Source: Streptomyces sp. DH12 (GTDB lineage Bacteria > Actinomycetota > Actinomycetes > Streptomycetales > Streptomycetaceae). From it: 64,000 nt of DNA. Shown here piece after piece: positions 8,882 to 17,537 of the stretch; position 1 is the first letter of the stretch; each line of letters opens with the position of its first letter. The stretch spans positions 18,480 through 82,479 of the forward strand of contig NZ_JAHWGT010000032.1 in NCBI RefSeq assembly GCF_020873895.1. Direction: 5' to 3'. A model generated the notes under the pieces. The model saw only the letters and a program-made list of their open reading frames with translations. It had not been told where the DNA came from and made no database searches. The position numbers and the translations under genes are program-made.

Positions 8882-9640
8882 ATGCGATCGTTGGCGGGCG
8901 CGTCACCGCAGGTGGGAGCGTCGTGATGGACATTCCGCTTCAGCGTGCCGGGTGGATGTAGCCGTAGTGGCCTCGAGCGTGGCCATGGCGCTCGTGGCGA
9001 CACGGACGCCCCCTCCCGACGCCGCTTGGACCAGCGCCACGATGGTGCGGTCCTTGGCGGCAGGGCTTCGAGAGTCCTTGCTGTCGAGCAGGAGGGTGCC
9101 AGGCGTCAGGTGGCGGCCTCGCCGGCCTAGGGGGCCACGGGCGGCCCTCTTCGCTGATCCCGCACCGGACGAGTCCGGGGCCCGCCGGATGACGGCGGCG
9201 GTGCGGGGAGGGGAGTTTGTGGTGTCGGGTACTTGAGGGGTGAACCGGGTGATCGTTAGGATCTCCGCGCAGTCGGGGGATTTTCGGGGGGCACATCATG
9301 ACGGCACGTGGACCGGCGGGCGGCTCCGCCGCTGTGGCCGTGGGTGGCGCGGCGCGTTCGCGTACCGCCGGGCGGTTCCCGTACCGGCCCTCCTGAGCTC
9401 CCCGGCCGCCTTCGCCGGGCGGTACGCCGCGGACCCGTCGCACCTTCCTCGGTGACCCGCGGGGACCCGCAGGCCGTCGGCCGTCGGCCGTCGACGTCGC
9501 CGGCGTCCGGCCCCGGCGCGTGGCCGCGCCTCGTCCGGCGCGCCGCCCGCATCCCGTACGAACCGCTCGCCGCACCGCAGAACCGTCCCCGCGCGACCGA
9601 CCACGTCCTCGCGCGCCGGGCCCTTCCCGAAGGATGACGC
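8882..9640. other. gene-poor stretch
   Basis: About 760 bases without a convincing gene. Long open frames exist on both strands but lack family features and consistent codon bias. The only candidate is a 32-codon frame at 9298-9396 behind a G-rich site. The region could be the decayed flank of an acquired segment carrying the toxin-antitoxin pair. Confidence 0.4.
9298..9396 (+). CDS. small ORF or gene relic
   Basis: A 32-aa frame starts with ATG behind GGGGGG, in a short AT-richer leader (ATCGTTAGGATC, GGGGATTTTC). The product is Ala/Gly/Arg-rich with no recognisable domain. It may be the truncated start of a lost gene. Low confidence. Confidence 0.2.
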   Translation: MTARGPAGGSAAVAVGGAARSRTAGRFPYRPS

Positions 9641-10795
9641 ATGCACGTACCCCGTCCGCGCACGGCACGGACCACCGGCCTCCTGGCCGCCGCCGCCGCG
9701 ATGACCGTGGGACTCCTCCCCGCCACTCCCGCCGCGGCGGTGACCGGTCCGCAGGCCGCCGCCGGCTCGCACCCGTACGCGGTGCAGCTGACGCTCGGCG
9801 AGGAGCCGACGACCCGCGGCTGCACCGGCACGCTGGTCGACCGCTACTGGGTGCTGACCGCCGCGAGCTGCTTCGCCACCACGCCCGGCACGCCGGTCCC
9901 GGCCGGGAAGCCGGCCGTCAAGGCCACCGCGACGCTCGGCGACGGCAAGTCCGTCGCCCTCACCGAGCTCGCGCCGCGCGCCGACCGCGACGTCGTCCTC
10001 GCGCGCCTGGCCACGCCCGTCACCACCGTCCCGGTCGCCCCGCTCGCCACCGCGGCGCCCGCGGCCGGCACCGACCTGACGGCAGCCGGGTTCGGGCGTA
10101 CCCGGACCGCGTGGGTGCCGGACCGGCTCCACACCGGCACCTTCACCGTCGACTCCGCCGACACCGCCACCCTGCGCATCACCGGCAAGGGCACCGACGC
10201 CATCTGCAAGGGCGACACCGGCGGCCCGCTGCTCGACGCGGCCGGCCGCGTCGTCGGCGTCAACTCCCAGTCCTGGCAGGGTGGTTGCTTCGGCGGCGAC
10301 CCGGCCGAGACCCGCACCGGCGCCGTCTCCGCCCGCGTCGACGGCCTGGCGGAGTGGGTGCGGCAGCAGAGCCTGACCACCGCCTCGATCCGCAACGCGT
10401 TCAGCGACCGCTGCCTGTTCGTGTCGTGGCGCACCCCGGAGAACGGCGCCCAGGCCCGGCAGGCGGACTGCGAGCCGCAGTACGCCGACCAGGTGTGGAA
10501 GCTCCAGCCGGTCGCCGGCGGCGGCTACCAGATCCGCAACACCTTCACCGACCGCTGCCTCTTCGTGTCGTGGCGTACGCCGGAAAACGGCGCGCCGGTG
10601 CAGCAGTTCGACTGCGAGCCGAAGTACAGCGACCAGGTGTGGAAGCTGGAGCCCGTCACGAGCGGCGGCTACCAGATCCGCAACGCCTTCACCAACCGGT
10701 GCATGGTCGTCTCGTGGCGTACGCCGGAGAACGGCGCGCCGGTGCAGCAGTTCGACTGCGAGCCGAAGTACAGCGACCAGGTGTGGAAGCTCTGA
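9641..10795 (+). CDS. secreted trypsin-like pseudoprotease with three lectin-like repeats
   Basis: 384 aa. Residues 1-33 are a signal peptide (twin Arg-rich n-region, Ala core, cleavage near AAA-VTG). Residues ~34-245 have the S1 trypsin fold: WVLTAASCF at the histidine position, DRDVVLARL for the Asp and CKGDTGGPLLD at the serine position. The catalytic His is Ser and the nucleophile Ser is Thr, so classic protease activity is doubtful. Residues 250-384 hold three 48-aa repeats (IRN-F, RCLFVSWRTPENG, DCEP-Y, DQVWKL), each with two cysteines, resembling ricin-B-type sugar-binding units; the last lacks its final nine residues. GAAGG stands 7 bases before the ATG. Likely a wall- or polysaccharide-binding secreted protein. 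Confidence 0.8.
   Translation: MHVPRPRTARTTGLLAAAAAMTVGLLPATPAAAVTGPQAAAGSHPYAVQLTLGEEPTTRGCTGTLVDRYWVLTAASCFATTPGTPVPAGKPAVKATATLGDGKSVALTELAPRADRDVVLARLATPVTTVPVAPLATAAPAAGTDLTAAGFGRTRTAWVPDRLHTGTFTVDSADTATLRITGKGTDAICKGDTGGPLLDAAGRVVGVNSQSWQGGCFGGDPAETRTGAVSARVDGLAEWVRQQSLTTASIRNAFSDRCLFVSWRTPENGAQARQADCEPQYADQVWKLQPVAGGGYQIRNTFTDRCLFVSWRTPENGAPVQQFDCEPKYSDQVWKLEPVTSGGYQIRNAFTNRCMVVSWRTPENGAPVQQFDCEPKYSDQVWKL
10388..10795 (+). repeat. tandem 144-bp coding repeats
   Basis: Three in-frame units of 144, 144 and 117 bases encode the lectin-like repeats. The second and third copies are close to identical over long runs, which points to recent duplication or homogenisation. Confidence 0.85.
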
Positions 10796-10840
10796 CACCG
10801 CCTGACGGCCGGCCCGAGCCGGTCTGATCCGTCGGCCGCA

Positions 10841-10885
10841 GAAGGCCGCCCACCCCGCGCGCGACGCGTGGGGAGGGCGGCCTTC
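10841..10885. terminator. bidirectional terminator
   Basis: 11-bp outer stem (10841-10851 with 10875-10885) continued by an inner CCCCGCGCG/CGCGTGGGG stem after one mismatch. It lies between two convergent genes. Confidence 0.8.
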
Positions 10886-10929
10886 CGCCGTTGTACGGGG
10901 CGGGGCGGGGGTGCGCGGGCTGGGCGGGG

Positions 10930-11733
10930 TCAGCGGGTGGTGGCGGCGAGGTGGGCGGCCAGTTGCTCGCGGGTGGTCGAGGGGTCCGCGACCAGGGCGG
11001 ACAGGGCGTCGTCCGCCAGTGGCGCCGTCGCCACGGCCGGGCACCGCCGGCAGGCCGCGACGCCCGTCTGGTGCCACCACTTGCAGTGCGCGCGCAGGTG
11101 GCAGCGGGGGACGGGCGCGTCTTCCGCGGACGGCAGGGCGAGCATCCGGTCGGCCAGTCCGCAGGCGGTGCCGACCCGGTTGGCGCACTCACTCACGCAG
11201 TGGGACGCGAAGCGGAGCACGCGCGTGGGCGGTACGCCGTCGGGGAGGGCGGCCACCACCTCGGCGGCCGGGAGGGGTGCTGCCAGGTAGTCGACCCGGC
11301 CCTCCGGCCCGGACCGCACACCGAGGACGACCGCCTCGGGACGGTCGGGCGACCCGCTCGGGCACCAGTTGACCGGCCGTTGCGGGGCCTTGGCGGCCGG
11401 CGGGGTTTCGGGGGTCGGCGGGAGCGCCGCGGTCGGGGCCGGTGGTGGGTGCGGGGGGTGCGGGGTCGGCGGTGGTTGCGAGGCCGGTTGTGGGCGCGGG
11501 GCTTGCGGGGCCGGCGGCGGTTGCGAGGCCGGTTGTGGGCGCGGGGCTTGCGGGGCCGGCGGCGGTTGCGAGGCCGGTTGTGGGCGCGGGGCTTGCGGGG
11601 GGTGTCCGGCCGTCGGGGGCTGGGGTGGGGGCGGGGCCTCGCGGGGCGCCGGGGGCGCCGGGGCGTTGGTGAGCGTCGTGGCCTCCCGGGGTGGCGTGGG
11701 GCGTGGGGTCTGCGACGGGGCGTCCGCGGTCAT
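10930..11733 (-). CDS. proline-rich protein with eight-cysteine C-terminal domain, unknown function
   Basis: 267 aa, family not recognised. Residues ~25-120 are Pro/Ala/Gln-rich and contain three 15-aa repeats (APRPQPASQPPPAPQ). Residues ~120-267 form a compact domain with eight Cys: NWCPSG, SHCVSEC, GTACG, RCHLRAHC and AACRRC. The spacing and accompanying His suggest a metal or Fe-S site; disulfides are less likely because no signal peptide is seen. It starts 16 bases after the stop of the small secreted peptide gene, so the two form an operon. The C-terminal helix region ends ADDALSALVADPSTTREQLAAHLA. A role in handling or modifying the neighbouring peptide is a guess. Confidence 0.65.
   Translation of the reverse strand: MTADAPSQTPRPTPPREATTLTNAPAPPAPREAPPPPQPPTAGHPPQAPRPQPASQPPPAPQAPRPQPASQPPPAPQAPRPQPASQPPPTPHPPHPPPAPTAALPPTPETPPAAKAPQRPVNWCPSGSPDRPEAVVLGVRSGPEGRVDYLAAPLPAAEVVAALPDGVPPTRVLRFASHCVSECANRVGTACGLADRMLALPSAEDAPVPRCHLRAHCKWWHQTGVAACRRCPAVATAPLADDALSALVADPSTTREQLAAHLAATTR
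11476..11600. repeat. tandem 45-bp coding repeats
   Basis: Copies at 11476-11520 and 11521-11565 and a 35-base third copy to 11600 are nearly identical. They encode the 15-aa proline-rich repeat on the reverse strand. Confidence 0.85.
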
Positions 11734-11749
11734 CGGCGGCAGGGCTCCG

Positions 11750-12037
11750 TCAGCAGGGCTTCGTGCCGCTGTCGCCCTGCGGCGCCAGGTAGCCGACCAC
11801 GTTCCCGTCGGTGGTCCCGCCGCCCGTCCCCGCCTCCAGCGCCACCGCCCGCAGGAGGCTGTCGGCGAGCTGCTGCGGGGTGGCGATGCGGCCGGCCGGC
11901 GGGGAGCCGGCCGCGGGGGCCGTCGCCGCGGCTCCCGTCGGGGCCGGTGCCGCCGAGGCCGTCGTCACCGACGCGGCCGCCAGACCGGTGGCGAGGGCGG
12001 CGGCCGCCGCCGCGGAGCGCAGCGTGGACTTCTTCAT
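11750..12037 (-). CDS. small secreted peptide, unknown family
   Basis: 95 aa. The basic MKKSTLRS start and Ala-rich core form a Sec signal peptide, cleaved near ASA-APA (residue ~29). The exported part is first Ala/Pro/Gly-rich, then contains an amphipathic segment (PQQLADSLLRAVALEAG), a Gly/Thr stretch and a tail that ends in a lone cysteine (GTKPC). GTGACAAGGGAG supplies a good ribosome binding site 8 bases before the ATG. Followed at once by the cysteine-rich gene, so co-expressed. A 7-bp inverted repeat lies 30 bases upstream. Confidence 0.7.
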   Translation of the reverse strand: MKKSTLRSAAAAAALATGLAAASVTTASAAPAPTGAAATAPAAGSPPAGRIATPQQLADSLLRAVALEAGTGGGTTDGNVVGYLAPQGDSGTKPC

Positions 12038-12067
12038 CCGTCAACTCCCTTGTCACTAAACGAACTC

Positions 12068-12086
12068 GGGCACGTACACCGTGCCC
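12068..12086. promoter_or_regulatory. inverted repeat upstream of the secreted-peptide operon
   Basis: GGGCACG-TACAC-CGTGCCC is a perfect 7-bp inverted repeat with a 5-base spacer, 31 bases before the peptide start codon. It suits an operator or a 5' hairpin. The rest of the 440-base divergent spacer to 12479 has no further gene; the AT-richer patch around 12280-12310 (CAGCTGTTAACGACG) is the likely subtilisin promoter area. Confidence 0.4.
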
Positions 12087-12479
12087 TGTGCGGTCCGCCG
12101 CGGCAAGATCCGTGCCGTCCCCGTCCTGGCACCGGACGCCACCGGACACCCCGCCCGGCGCGTACCGACGCCGTGTCCGCGCGCGGGCGGTTCGCCAGGT
12201 CAGGGGCGAAGCGGGTGATCGGGCTCCGCGTACCGGGCAGATGCCGGCCGCACCTTCCGCCCGTCCGGTCGGCGTGTCAGTTGTGTGGCACAGCTGTTAA
12301 CGACGGTTCAGGACCCTTGTGGGTTTCCTGTGGATCGGCGAACCTTTCGCTGGCAGACCGGGACGGAACACGCCGCGGACATCGTGGCGCACGCCGTCGT
12401 GCATGCGCTCAGGGGTTGTCATGCACCTGCCGAAACATCCCCCACAGCAACGCACCACCAAATGAGGAGGACCCCTCAC

Positions 12480-14060
12480 ATGTCAGTGATGCGTACGTCG
12501 CGGCGAAGAATCGCCACGGCCAGTGCCACCGCCGTCGCCGCCCTCGCCCTGGGCTCCCTCGCATCCTTCCCGGCCGCCGCCGCCGGGTCGGCCGCCGAGG
12601 GCGTCATCCAGTACGCGGGCGCCCCCAACGCCGTCCAGGGCAGCTACATCGTGACCCTGGACGAGTCGGCCGCCGACTCGGACGCCTCGTCCGGCAAGGC
12701 GGTCGCGGCCCGCTACGGCGCGAAGATCAAGAAGACGTACACCGCGGCGCTCAACGGCTACGCGGTGGAGCTCTCCGAGGCCCAGGCGAAGAGGCTCGCC
12801 GCCGACCCGGCCGTCGCCTCCGTCGTCCAGGACCGCGTCTTCACCATCTCCGGCACGCAGCCCTCGCCGCCCTCCTGGGGCCTGGACCGGATCGACCAGC
12901 GCGCCCTGCCGCTGAACCGGAGCTACACCTACCCGGAGCCGGGCGGCGAGGGCGTCACCGCGTACGTCATCGACACCGGCGTCCGCATCAGCCACAGCGA
13001 CTTCGGCGGCCGCGCGGCCAACGGCTACGACGCGATCGACAACGACAACGTCGCCCAGGACGGCCACGGCCACGGCACCCACGTCGCCGGCACGGTCGGC
13101 GGCTCCGCGTACGGCGTGGCCAAGAAGGCCAGGATCGTCGGCGTCCGCGTCCTCAACAACCAGGGGTCCGGCACGACCGCCCAGGTCGTCGCCGGCATCG
13201 ACTGGGTGACCCGCAACGCCGTCAAGCCCGCCGTCGCCAACATGAGCCTCGGCGGCGGCGCGGACAGCGCGCTCGACACCGCCGTGCGCAACTCCATAGC
13301 CGCCGGCATCACCTACGCCGTCGCGGCCGGCAACGACAACAGCAACGCGTCGAACTACTCGCCGGCGCGCGTCGCCGAGGCCATCACGGTCGGCTCGACG
13401 ACCAACTCCGACGCCCGCTCCAGCTTCTCCAACTACGGCAGCGTGGTGGACGTCTTCGCCCCCGGCTCGTCCATCACCTCGGCGTGGAACAGCGGCGACA
13501 GCGCCACCAACACCATCTCCGGCACGTCGATGGCGGCACCCCACGTCGCCGGCGCCGCCGCGCTTTACCTGGCCAACAACCGGTCCGCCACCCCGGCGCA
13601 GGTCTCCTCCGCCCTCGCCACCGCCGCCACCAGCGGAGTGGTCGGCAACCCGGGCACCGGCTCCCCGAACCGCCTGCTCTTCGTGGGCGCCGGCGGCGAC
13701 GAGCCCCCGCCCACCGGCTCCCGCTTCGAGAACACCGGTGACTACGCCATCGCCGACAACGCCACCGTCGAGTCGCCGGTCACCGTCACGGGCGTCACGG
13801 GCAACGCCCCGTCCGCCCTCAAGGTCGAGGTCAACATCCAGCACACCTACATCGGCGACCTGCGCGTCCAGCTCGTCGCGCCAGACGGCACCGCCTACAC
13901 GCTGAAGGACCACGGCACGGGCGGCAGCACCGACAACATCAACACCACGTACACCGTGGACGCCTCCTCCGAGGTCGCCAACGGCACGTGGAAGCTGCGC
14001 GTGAGCGACAACGCCCGGTACGACACCGGCAAGATCGACTCCTGGGCGCTGCAGTTCTGA
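12480..14060 (+). CDS. secreted subtilisin-like serine protease (S8) with P domain
   Basis: 526-aa preproprotein. A signal peptide ends near residue 32 (FPAAAAG). Residues ~45-120 are an I9 propeptide ([10 protein letters not shown]..., [20 protein letters not shown]), which acts as chaperone and inhibitor. The S8 catalytic domain (~125-400) has all three residues: Asp in [13 protein letters not shown], His in [14 protein letters not shown] and Ser in [19 protein letters not shown], plus the oxyanion Asn in [11 protein letters not shown] short linker leads to a P/Homo B domain (~415-526, [11 protein letters not shown] to KIDSWALQF). AGGAGG is placed 10 bases before ATG 12480. Exported and autoprocessed; active-site residues intact. 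Confidence 0.94.
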   Translation: MSVMRTSRRRIATASATAVAALALGSLASFPAAAAGSAAEGVIQYAGAPNAVQGSYIVTLDESAADSDASSGKAVAARYGAKIKKTYTAALNGYAVELSEAQAKRLAADPAVASVVQDRVFTISGTQPSPPSWGLDRIDQRALPLNRSYTYPEPGGEGVTAYVIDTGVRISHSDFGGRAANGYDAIDNDNVAQDGHGHGTHVAGTVGGSAYGVAKKARIVGVRVLNNQGSGTTAQVVAGIDWVTRNAVKPAVANMSLGGGADSALDTAVRNSIAAGITYAVAAGNDNSNASNYSPARVAEAITVGSTTNSDARSSFSNYGSVVDVFAPGSSITSAWNSGDSATNTISGTSMAAPHVAGAAALYLANNRSATPAQVSSALATAATSGVVGNPGTGSPNRLLFVGAGGDEPPPTGSRFENTGDYAIADNATVESPVTVTGVTGNAPSALKVEVNIQHTYIGDLRVQLVAPDGTAYTLKDHGTGGSTDNINTTYTVDASSEVANGTWKLRVSDNARYDTGKIDSWALQF

Positions 14061-14151
14061 CGCCCGGACCCGCGTGAGGTGAGACGAGGGGCGGTCGCCG
14101 ATCCGGTGGCCGTCCCTCCCGCACGCCCGGCGGCCGTCCCTCGCCGGACCC

Positions 14152-14350
14152 CCTCGGGCCACCCGGTACGCCGGGTTCCCTTCGGGCCGCCCGCGGCCAC
14201 CCTGTACGTCGGGTTCCCTCCGGCCGCCCGCGGCCACCCGTACGCCGGGTCCCCTCCGGCCACCCTTCGGCCGCCCGCGGCCACCCTGTACGCCGGGCGC
14301 CCTCCGGCCCACCCACGCCGGGCGCCCTCCGGCCACCCGCCCACGCCGGG
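14152..14350. repeat. degenerate GC-rich tandem repeats
   Basis: Five to six imperfect units of about 25-48 bases share the pattern CCGGCCGCCCGCGGCCACCC followed by GTACGCCGGG and a CCCTC end. They fill the spacer after the protease gene. The remaining spacer (14061-14151, 14351-14567) has no gene. Reverse-strand frames through the repeats are low-complexity artefacts. Confidence 0.8.
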
Positions 14351-14567
14351 GACCGGCCGGTGCCGGGCGCCTCGGCGGGCCGACGGCCCGTCAGCCGCCG
14401 CGCCCACGAAGCCTGGTGGGGCGGAGCGCGCGGCGGGTGGTGGCGGAGTGCCGGGCAGGCGGATCGGCCGGTGCGCCGGGCGCGTTATGCGGGCCGCCGC
14501 CGACCGCGTACGATGCGCGCCGCTCATACGTTTGTTCGCCCTCCGCCCCGACAGGAGCATCCGACCC

Positions 14568-15659
14568 GTGTCATCGTCCCCCCAGGGCTGGCCCGCGCCC
14601 CAGCAGCCCTACCCGCCGGTGCCCCCGCCTCCCGGGGCGCCGCTCCCGTCGGCGAACACCAACGGCCTCGCCATCACCTCGCTCATCACCGGTGTCGTCT
14701 GCCTCGTGCCGCCGCTCGGCATGGTCCTCGGCGCCGTCGCGCTGCGGCAGATCAAGCGCAGGGGCGAGAGGGGCAAGGGCCTCGCCATAGCCGGCATCGT
14801 CCTCTCCCTCGTCAGCACGCTGCTGGTCGCCGCCGGCTTCGCCACCGGCGCCTTCCGCGACGCCCTGGACGGGGCCCGCAAGGTCAAGGAGGAGGTGGCG
14901 AGCTCCTCCTCCGCCTTCTCCCTGCGTACCGGCGACTGCTTCGACCAGCCAGGCGGCACGGCGACGGAGCAGGAGGTCGAGCGGGTCAAGAGCGTCGACT
15001 GCGCCAAGCCGCACGACGCCGAGGTGGCCGGCTCCTTCCGGCTCACCGGCAGCGCCTACCCGGGCGTCCCGGCGATCGAGAAGCTCGCCGAGGAGCGGTG
15101 CCTCACCATCGGTGAGAAGTACTCGCAGGACTCCTGGGCGGTGCCGGACAACGCGGTGACGTTCTACTACCACCCGACCGAGGAGAGTTGGCGGCAGGTG
15201 AAGGACCGCACGGTGACGTGCGCGTTCGCCGCCGAGAAGGGCAAGCTGACCGGGTCGCTGCGCGCGGACGGCACCACCCTCACCCCCGACCAGCTGACCT
15301 ACCTGCAAGCCCTGAACGCGGTCGACGCGGCGCTGGCGAAGGAGCCCGAGGGCGACCCGGAGGCCGACCTCGACGGCAACACGGCGTGGGCGGGCGAGCT
15401 GGAGAAGACCCTCGGCGCCTCCGCCGCGCGGCTGAAGGGCCACACCTTCTCCGGCGCGGCCGCCCAGCCCGTCGCCGACGCGGTGAAGGAGCTGGAGAAG
15501 GCGCGCAAGCATTGGGCGAAGGCCGCGGACGCGGCGGACGCCGACACCTTCTGGGAGCACTACGAGCCCGGTTACGACGCCCTGCCGCTCGGCTTCGGCA
15601 AGGAGGCGCGCGCCGCGCTCGGGCTCTCCACCAAGGCGCCGGTCGAGCCGACCGACTGA
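14568..15659 (+). CDS. DUF4190 / septum-formation-domain membrane protein
   Basis: 363 aa. A Pro-rich N-terminus (~30 aa) is followed by a DUF4190-type pair of transmembrane helices (NGLAITSLITGVVCLVPPLGMVLGA; GLAIAGIVLSLVSTLLVAAG) around a basic RQIKRRGERGKG loop. The extracytoplasmic part has two septum_form-type cysteine-containing segments: RTGDCFDQPGG with VDCAKPHDAEVAGSF, and a later CAFA. An Ala/Lys-rich helical tail ends the protein. Function unproven; the family name refers to actinobacterial proteins linked to septation. GTG start with AGGAG 10 bases upstream. Confidence 0.8.
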   Translation: MSSSPQGWPAPQQPYPPVPPPPGAPLPSANTNGLAITSLITGVVCLVPPLGMVLGAVALRQIKRRGERGKGLAIAGIVLSLVSTLLVAAGFATGAFRDALDGARKVKEEVASSSSAFSLRTGDCFDQPGGTATEQEVERVKSVDCAKPHDAEVAGSFRLTGSAYPGVPAIEKLAEERCLTIGEKYSQDSWAVPDNAVTFYYHPTEESWRQVKDRTVTCAFAAEKGKLTGSLRADGTTLTPDQLTYLQALNAVDAALAKEPEGDPEADLDGNTAWAGELEKTLGASAARLKGHTFSGAAAQPVADAVKELEKARKHWAKAADAADADTFWEHYEPGYDALPLGFGKEARAALGLSTKAPVEPTD

Positions 15660-15697
15660 CGCCGGCGCCCGGGCCGCCGCACCTGTGCCCGGTCTCC

Positions 15698-15743
15698 GCC
15701 GAGGGGTGGGCGACGGCCGCGAGCCGTCGCCCGCCCCCTCGGC
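15698..15743. terminator. terminator
   Basis: Stem GCCGAGGGG/CCCCTCGGC (15698-15706 with 15735-15743) is continued inward by GGGCGACGG/CCGTCGCCC, about 40 bases after the preceding forward gene. Confidence 0.75.
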
Positions 15744-15867
15744 GCTTGTGCCCCGGACCACCCCCACACGGCCGTCATCACTTCGAGTGATTCTCTGGCC
15801 CATGCTTGCGGGGTGGAACTCTCGGTTGCGACTCTGTAGCTGTCTGTCAACCTGATGGGAGTGGCCC

Positions 15868-16623
15868 GTGACTTTCGGTGAGCAGCCGGCCTATCTGCGC
15901 GTTGCGAGCGATCTCCGCAAGAAGATCGTCAACGGCTCGCTGCCGCCGCACACGCGGCTCCCCTCGCAGGCACGCATCCGCGAGGAGTACGGGGTCTCCG
16001 ACACGGTCGCCCTGGAGGCCCGCAAGGTCCTGATGGCCGAGGGGCTCGTGGAGGGCCGCTCCGGCTCGGGGACGTACGTGCGGGAGCGGCCGGTCCCGCG
16101 CCGCATCGCCCGCTCCGGCTACCGCCCGGCCGGCGGCGCGGTGAACCCCTTCCGCCAGGAGCAGGCCGCCGAGGGCGCCCGCGGTACGTGGGAGTCCGGC
16201 AGCGAGCAGGAGAAGGCGCCGCCGGAGATCGCGGCCCGGCTCGGCATCACCCCGGGCGACCCGGTGATGCGCACCCGGTACGTCTTCCGGGACGCGGGCG
16301 AGGCGATGATGCTCTCCACCTCCTGGGAGCCGCTCGCCATCACGGGCCGCACACCGGTGATGCTCCCCGAGGAGGGGCCGCTCGGCGGTTCGGGGGTCGT
16401 CGAGCGCATGGCCGCCATCGACGTCGTCGTGGACAACGTCGTGGAGGAGGTCGGCGCGCGCCCCGGCCTCGCCGAGGAGCTGCTGACGCTCGGCGGCGTC
16501 CCCGGGCACGTGGTGATCGTCGTGGAGCGCACGTACCACGCGTCGGGGCGGCCGGTGGAGACGGCGGACGTCGTCGTCCCGGCCGACCGCTACCGCGTCG
16601 CGTACCACCTGCCGGTGCGCTGA
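15868..16623 (+). CDS. GntR-family transcriptional regulator with UTRA domain
   Basis: 251-aa DNA-binding regulator. The N-terminal winged helix (residues ~5-75) reads YLRVASDLRKKIVNGSLPP, LPSQARIREEYGVSDTVALEARKVLMAEGLVEGRSGSGTYV, the standard GntR/HutC pattern. The UTRA ligand domain follows (~95-245), with ARLGITPGDPVMRTRYVF, LSTSWEPLAI and VVIVVERTYHASGRPVETADVVVPADRYRV. Ligand and targets are unknown; the UTRA fold suggests a sugar or amino-acid derivative. GTG start behind GGGAG. It is monocistronic with its own upstream region, so autoregulation is possible. Confidence 0.92.
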   Translation: MTFGEQPAYLRVASDLRKKIVNGSLPPHTRLPSQARIREEYGVSDTVALEARKVLMAEGLVEGRSGSGTYVRERPVPRRIARSGYRPAGGAVNPFRQEQAAEGARGTWESGSEQEKAPPEIAARLGITPGDPVMRTRYVFRDAGEAMMLSTSWEPLAITGRTPVMLPEEGPLGGSGVVERMAAIDVVVDNVVEEVGARPGLAEELLTLGGVPGHVVIVVERTYHASGRPVETADVVVPADRYRVAYHLPVR

Positions 16624-16900
16624 TCCGGGGCGGGCGTCGCCGGTGCCGCCGCGCGGGGCCGGCGGGGCGGGAGGGGTGGTCGCCACCGCTGGGGCGGGGG
16701 TGGAAGTCCCGATTCGTGACGGTTCGTGGGGGCGCACCCGGCCGGGTGCGCCCTCCGCGTGTGCCCGCGCCCTGGCCGGATGCGTATCTCTTTGTGTAAA
16801 GGCGTATCCGGTCCGTGAAGGTCAGGCGTAAGCTCAGGCATATGCGGAGTGCGGTTTCAGCGGCATCCTTGGCGACAGGCGACCGGGCGGGGGGATCGGC

Positions 16901-17083
16901 ATGATGCCCGACAGCGGTACGACTCTTCTCTGGCAGGTCATCCGGCAGGACGACAACGGCAACCACTACCGGGTCGGCAGGTACGCCACCCGGGACGAGG
17001 CGCAGAGGGTCGTCGACAGCCTCGACTCGCGCGGTCACCAGCCGCTCTACTGGGTCGAGCGCATCGGGGAGCCCGCGCGCTGA
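16901..17083 (+). CDS. small SPOR-like protein
   Basis: 60 aa, cytoplasmic. [35 protein letters not shown] reads like one SPOR repeat (beta-alpha-beta with the conserved YRV-G-Y-T-EA), but it lacks the membrane anchor of typical peptidoglycan-binding SPOR proteins. The ATG follows GGGGGGATC; a second ATG adjoins it. 28 bases before the Nudix gene. Confidence 0.7.
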   Translation: MMPDSGTTLLWQVIRQDDNGNHYRVGRYATRDEAQRVVDSLDSRGHQPLYWVERIGEPAR

Positions 17084-17111
17084 CCGGCGCGGGGTGGATA
17101 CGCTCCGGCGC

Positions 17112-17537
17112 ATGAAGGATCGCGTGGACCGCGTGGTGGTCGCCGGGGCCGTGTACGACCAGGGGCGGCTGCTCGCCGCGCGCCGAAGTGCGCCTCCCGA
17201 GCTCGCCGGGCGCTGGGAACTGCCCGGAGGCAAGGTCGAGCCGGGCGAGAGCGCGCCCGAGGCCCTCGTGCGCGAGCTGCGCGAGGAACTGGGCGTCGAG
17301 GTGGAGCCGGGCGAGCGGATCCCGGGGGAGTGGCCGCTCAAGCCCGGTTACGTGCTGCGGGTGTGGACGGTACGGGTGTGCTCGGGCGAGCCGCGGCCGC
17401 TCCAGGACCACGACGAGCTGCGCTGGCTCTCCCGTCGCGATTGGGACAGTGTCGACTGGCTGGATCAGGACGTTCCCGCGGTGATCGAGGCCGTCCGCCG
17501 CCTCCCCGCCCCGGACGCCGCCGATCCGGCGCGCTGA
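17112..17537 (+). CDS. Nudix hydrolase (MutT-like)
   Basis: 141-aa (deoxy)nucleoside triphosphate pyrophosphohydrolase. The complete Nudix box GX5EX7REUXEEXGU is visible from [14 protein letters not shown] through [12 protein letters not shown] (residues ~37-61). It is preceded by [19 protein letters not shown] and followed by a Trp-rich C-terminus ([19 protein letters not shown]), as in MutT-type 8-oxo-dGTPases or CTP pyrophosphohydrolases. The ATG at 17112 has TACGCT 7 bases before it and no ribosome binding site (leaderless type); the GTG 18 bases upstream is less likely. Confidence 0.9.
   Translation: MKDRVDRVVVAGAVYDQGRLLAARRSAPPELAGRWELPGGKVEPGESAPEALVRELREELGVEVEPGERIPGEWPLKPGYVLRVWTVRVCSGEPRPLQDHDELRWLSRRDWDSVDWLDQDVPAVIEAVRRLPAPDAADPAR

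Noticed and set aside
8508-9236. Forward frame across the toxin-antitoxin genes
   Set aside because: Antisense to two recognisable genes and without a ribosome binding site or domain.
8882-9640. tRNA or integrase remnant to explain the direct repeats
   Set aside because: No cloverleaf sequence and no recombinase motif could be seen on either strand.
14152-14350. CRISPR or coding repeat protein on either strand
   Set aside because: Units vary in length, no unique spacers, and frames through it are low complexity with no start signal.
13895-14560. Reverse-strand frames over the repeat spacer
   Set aside because: They run antisense into the protease P domain and encode only Gly/Arg/Pro repeats.
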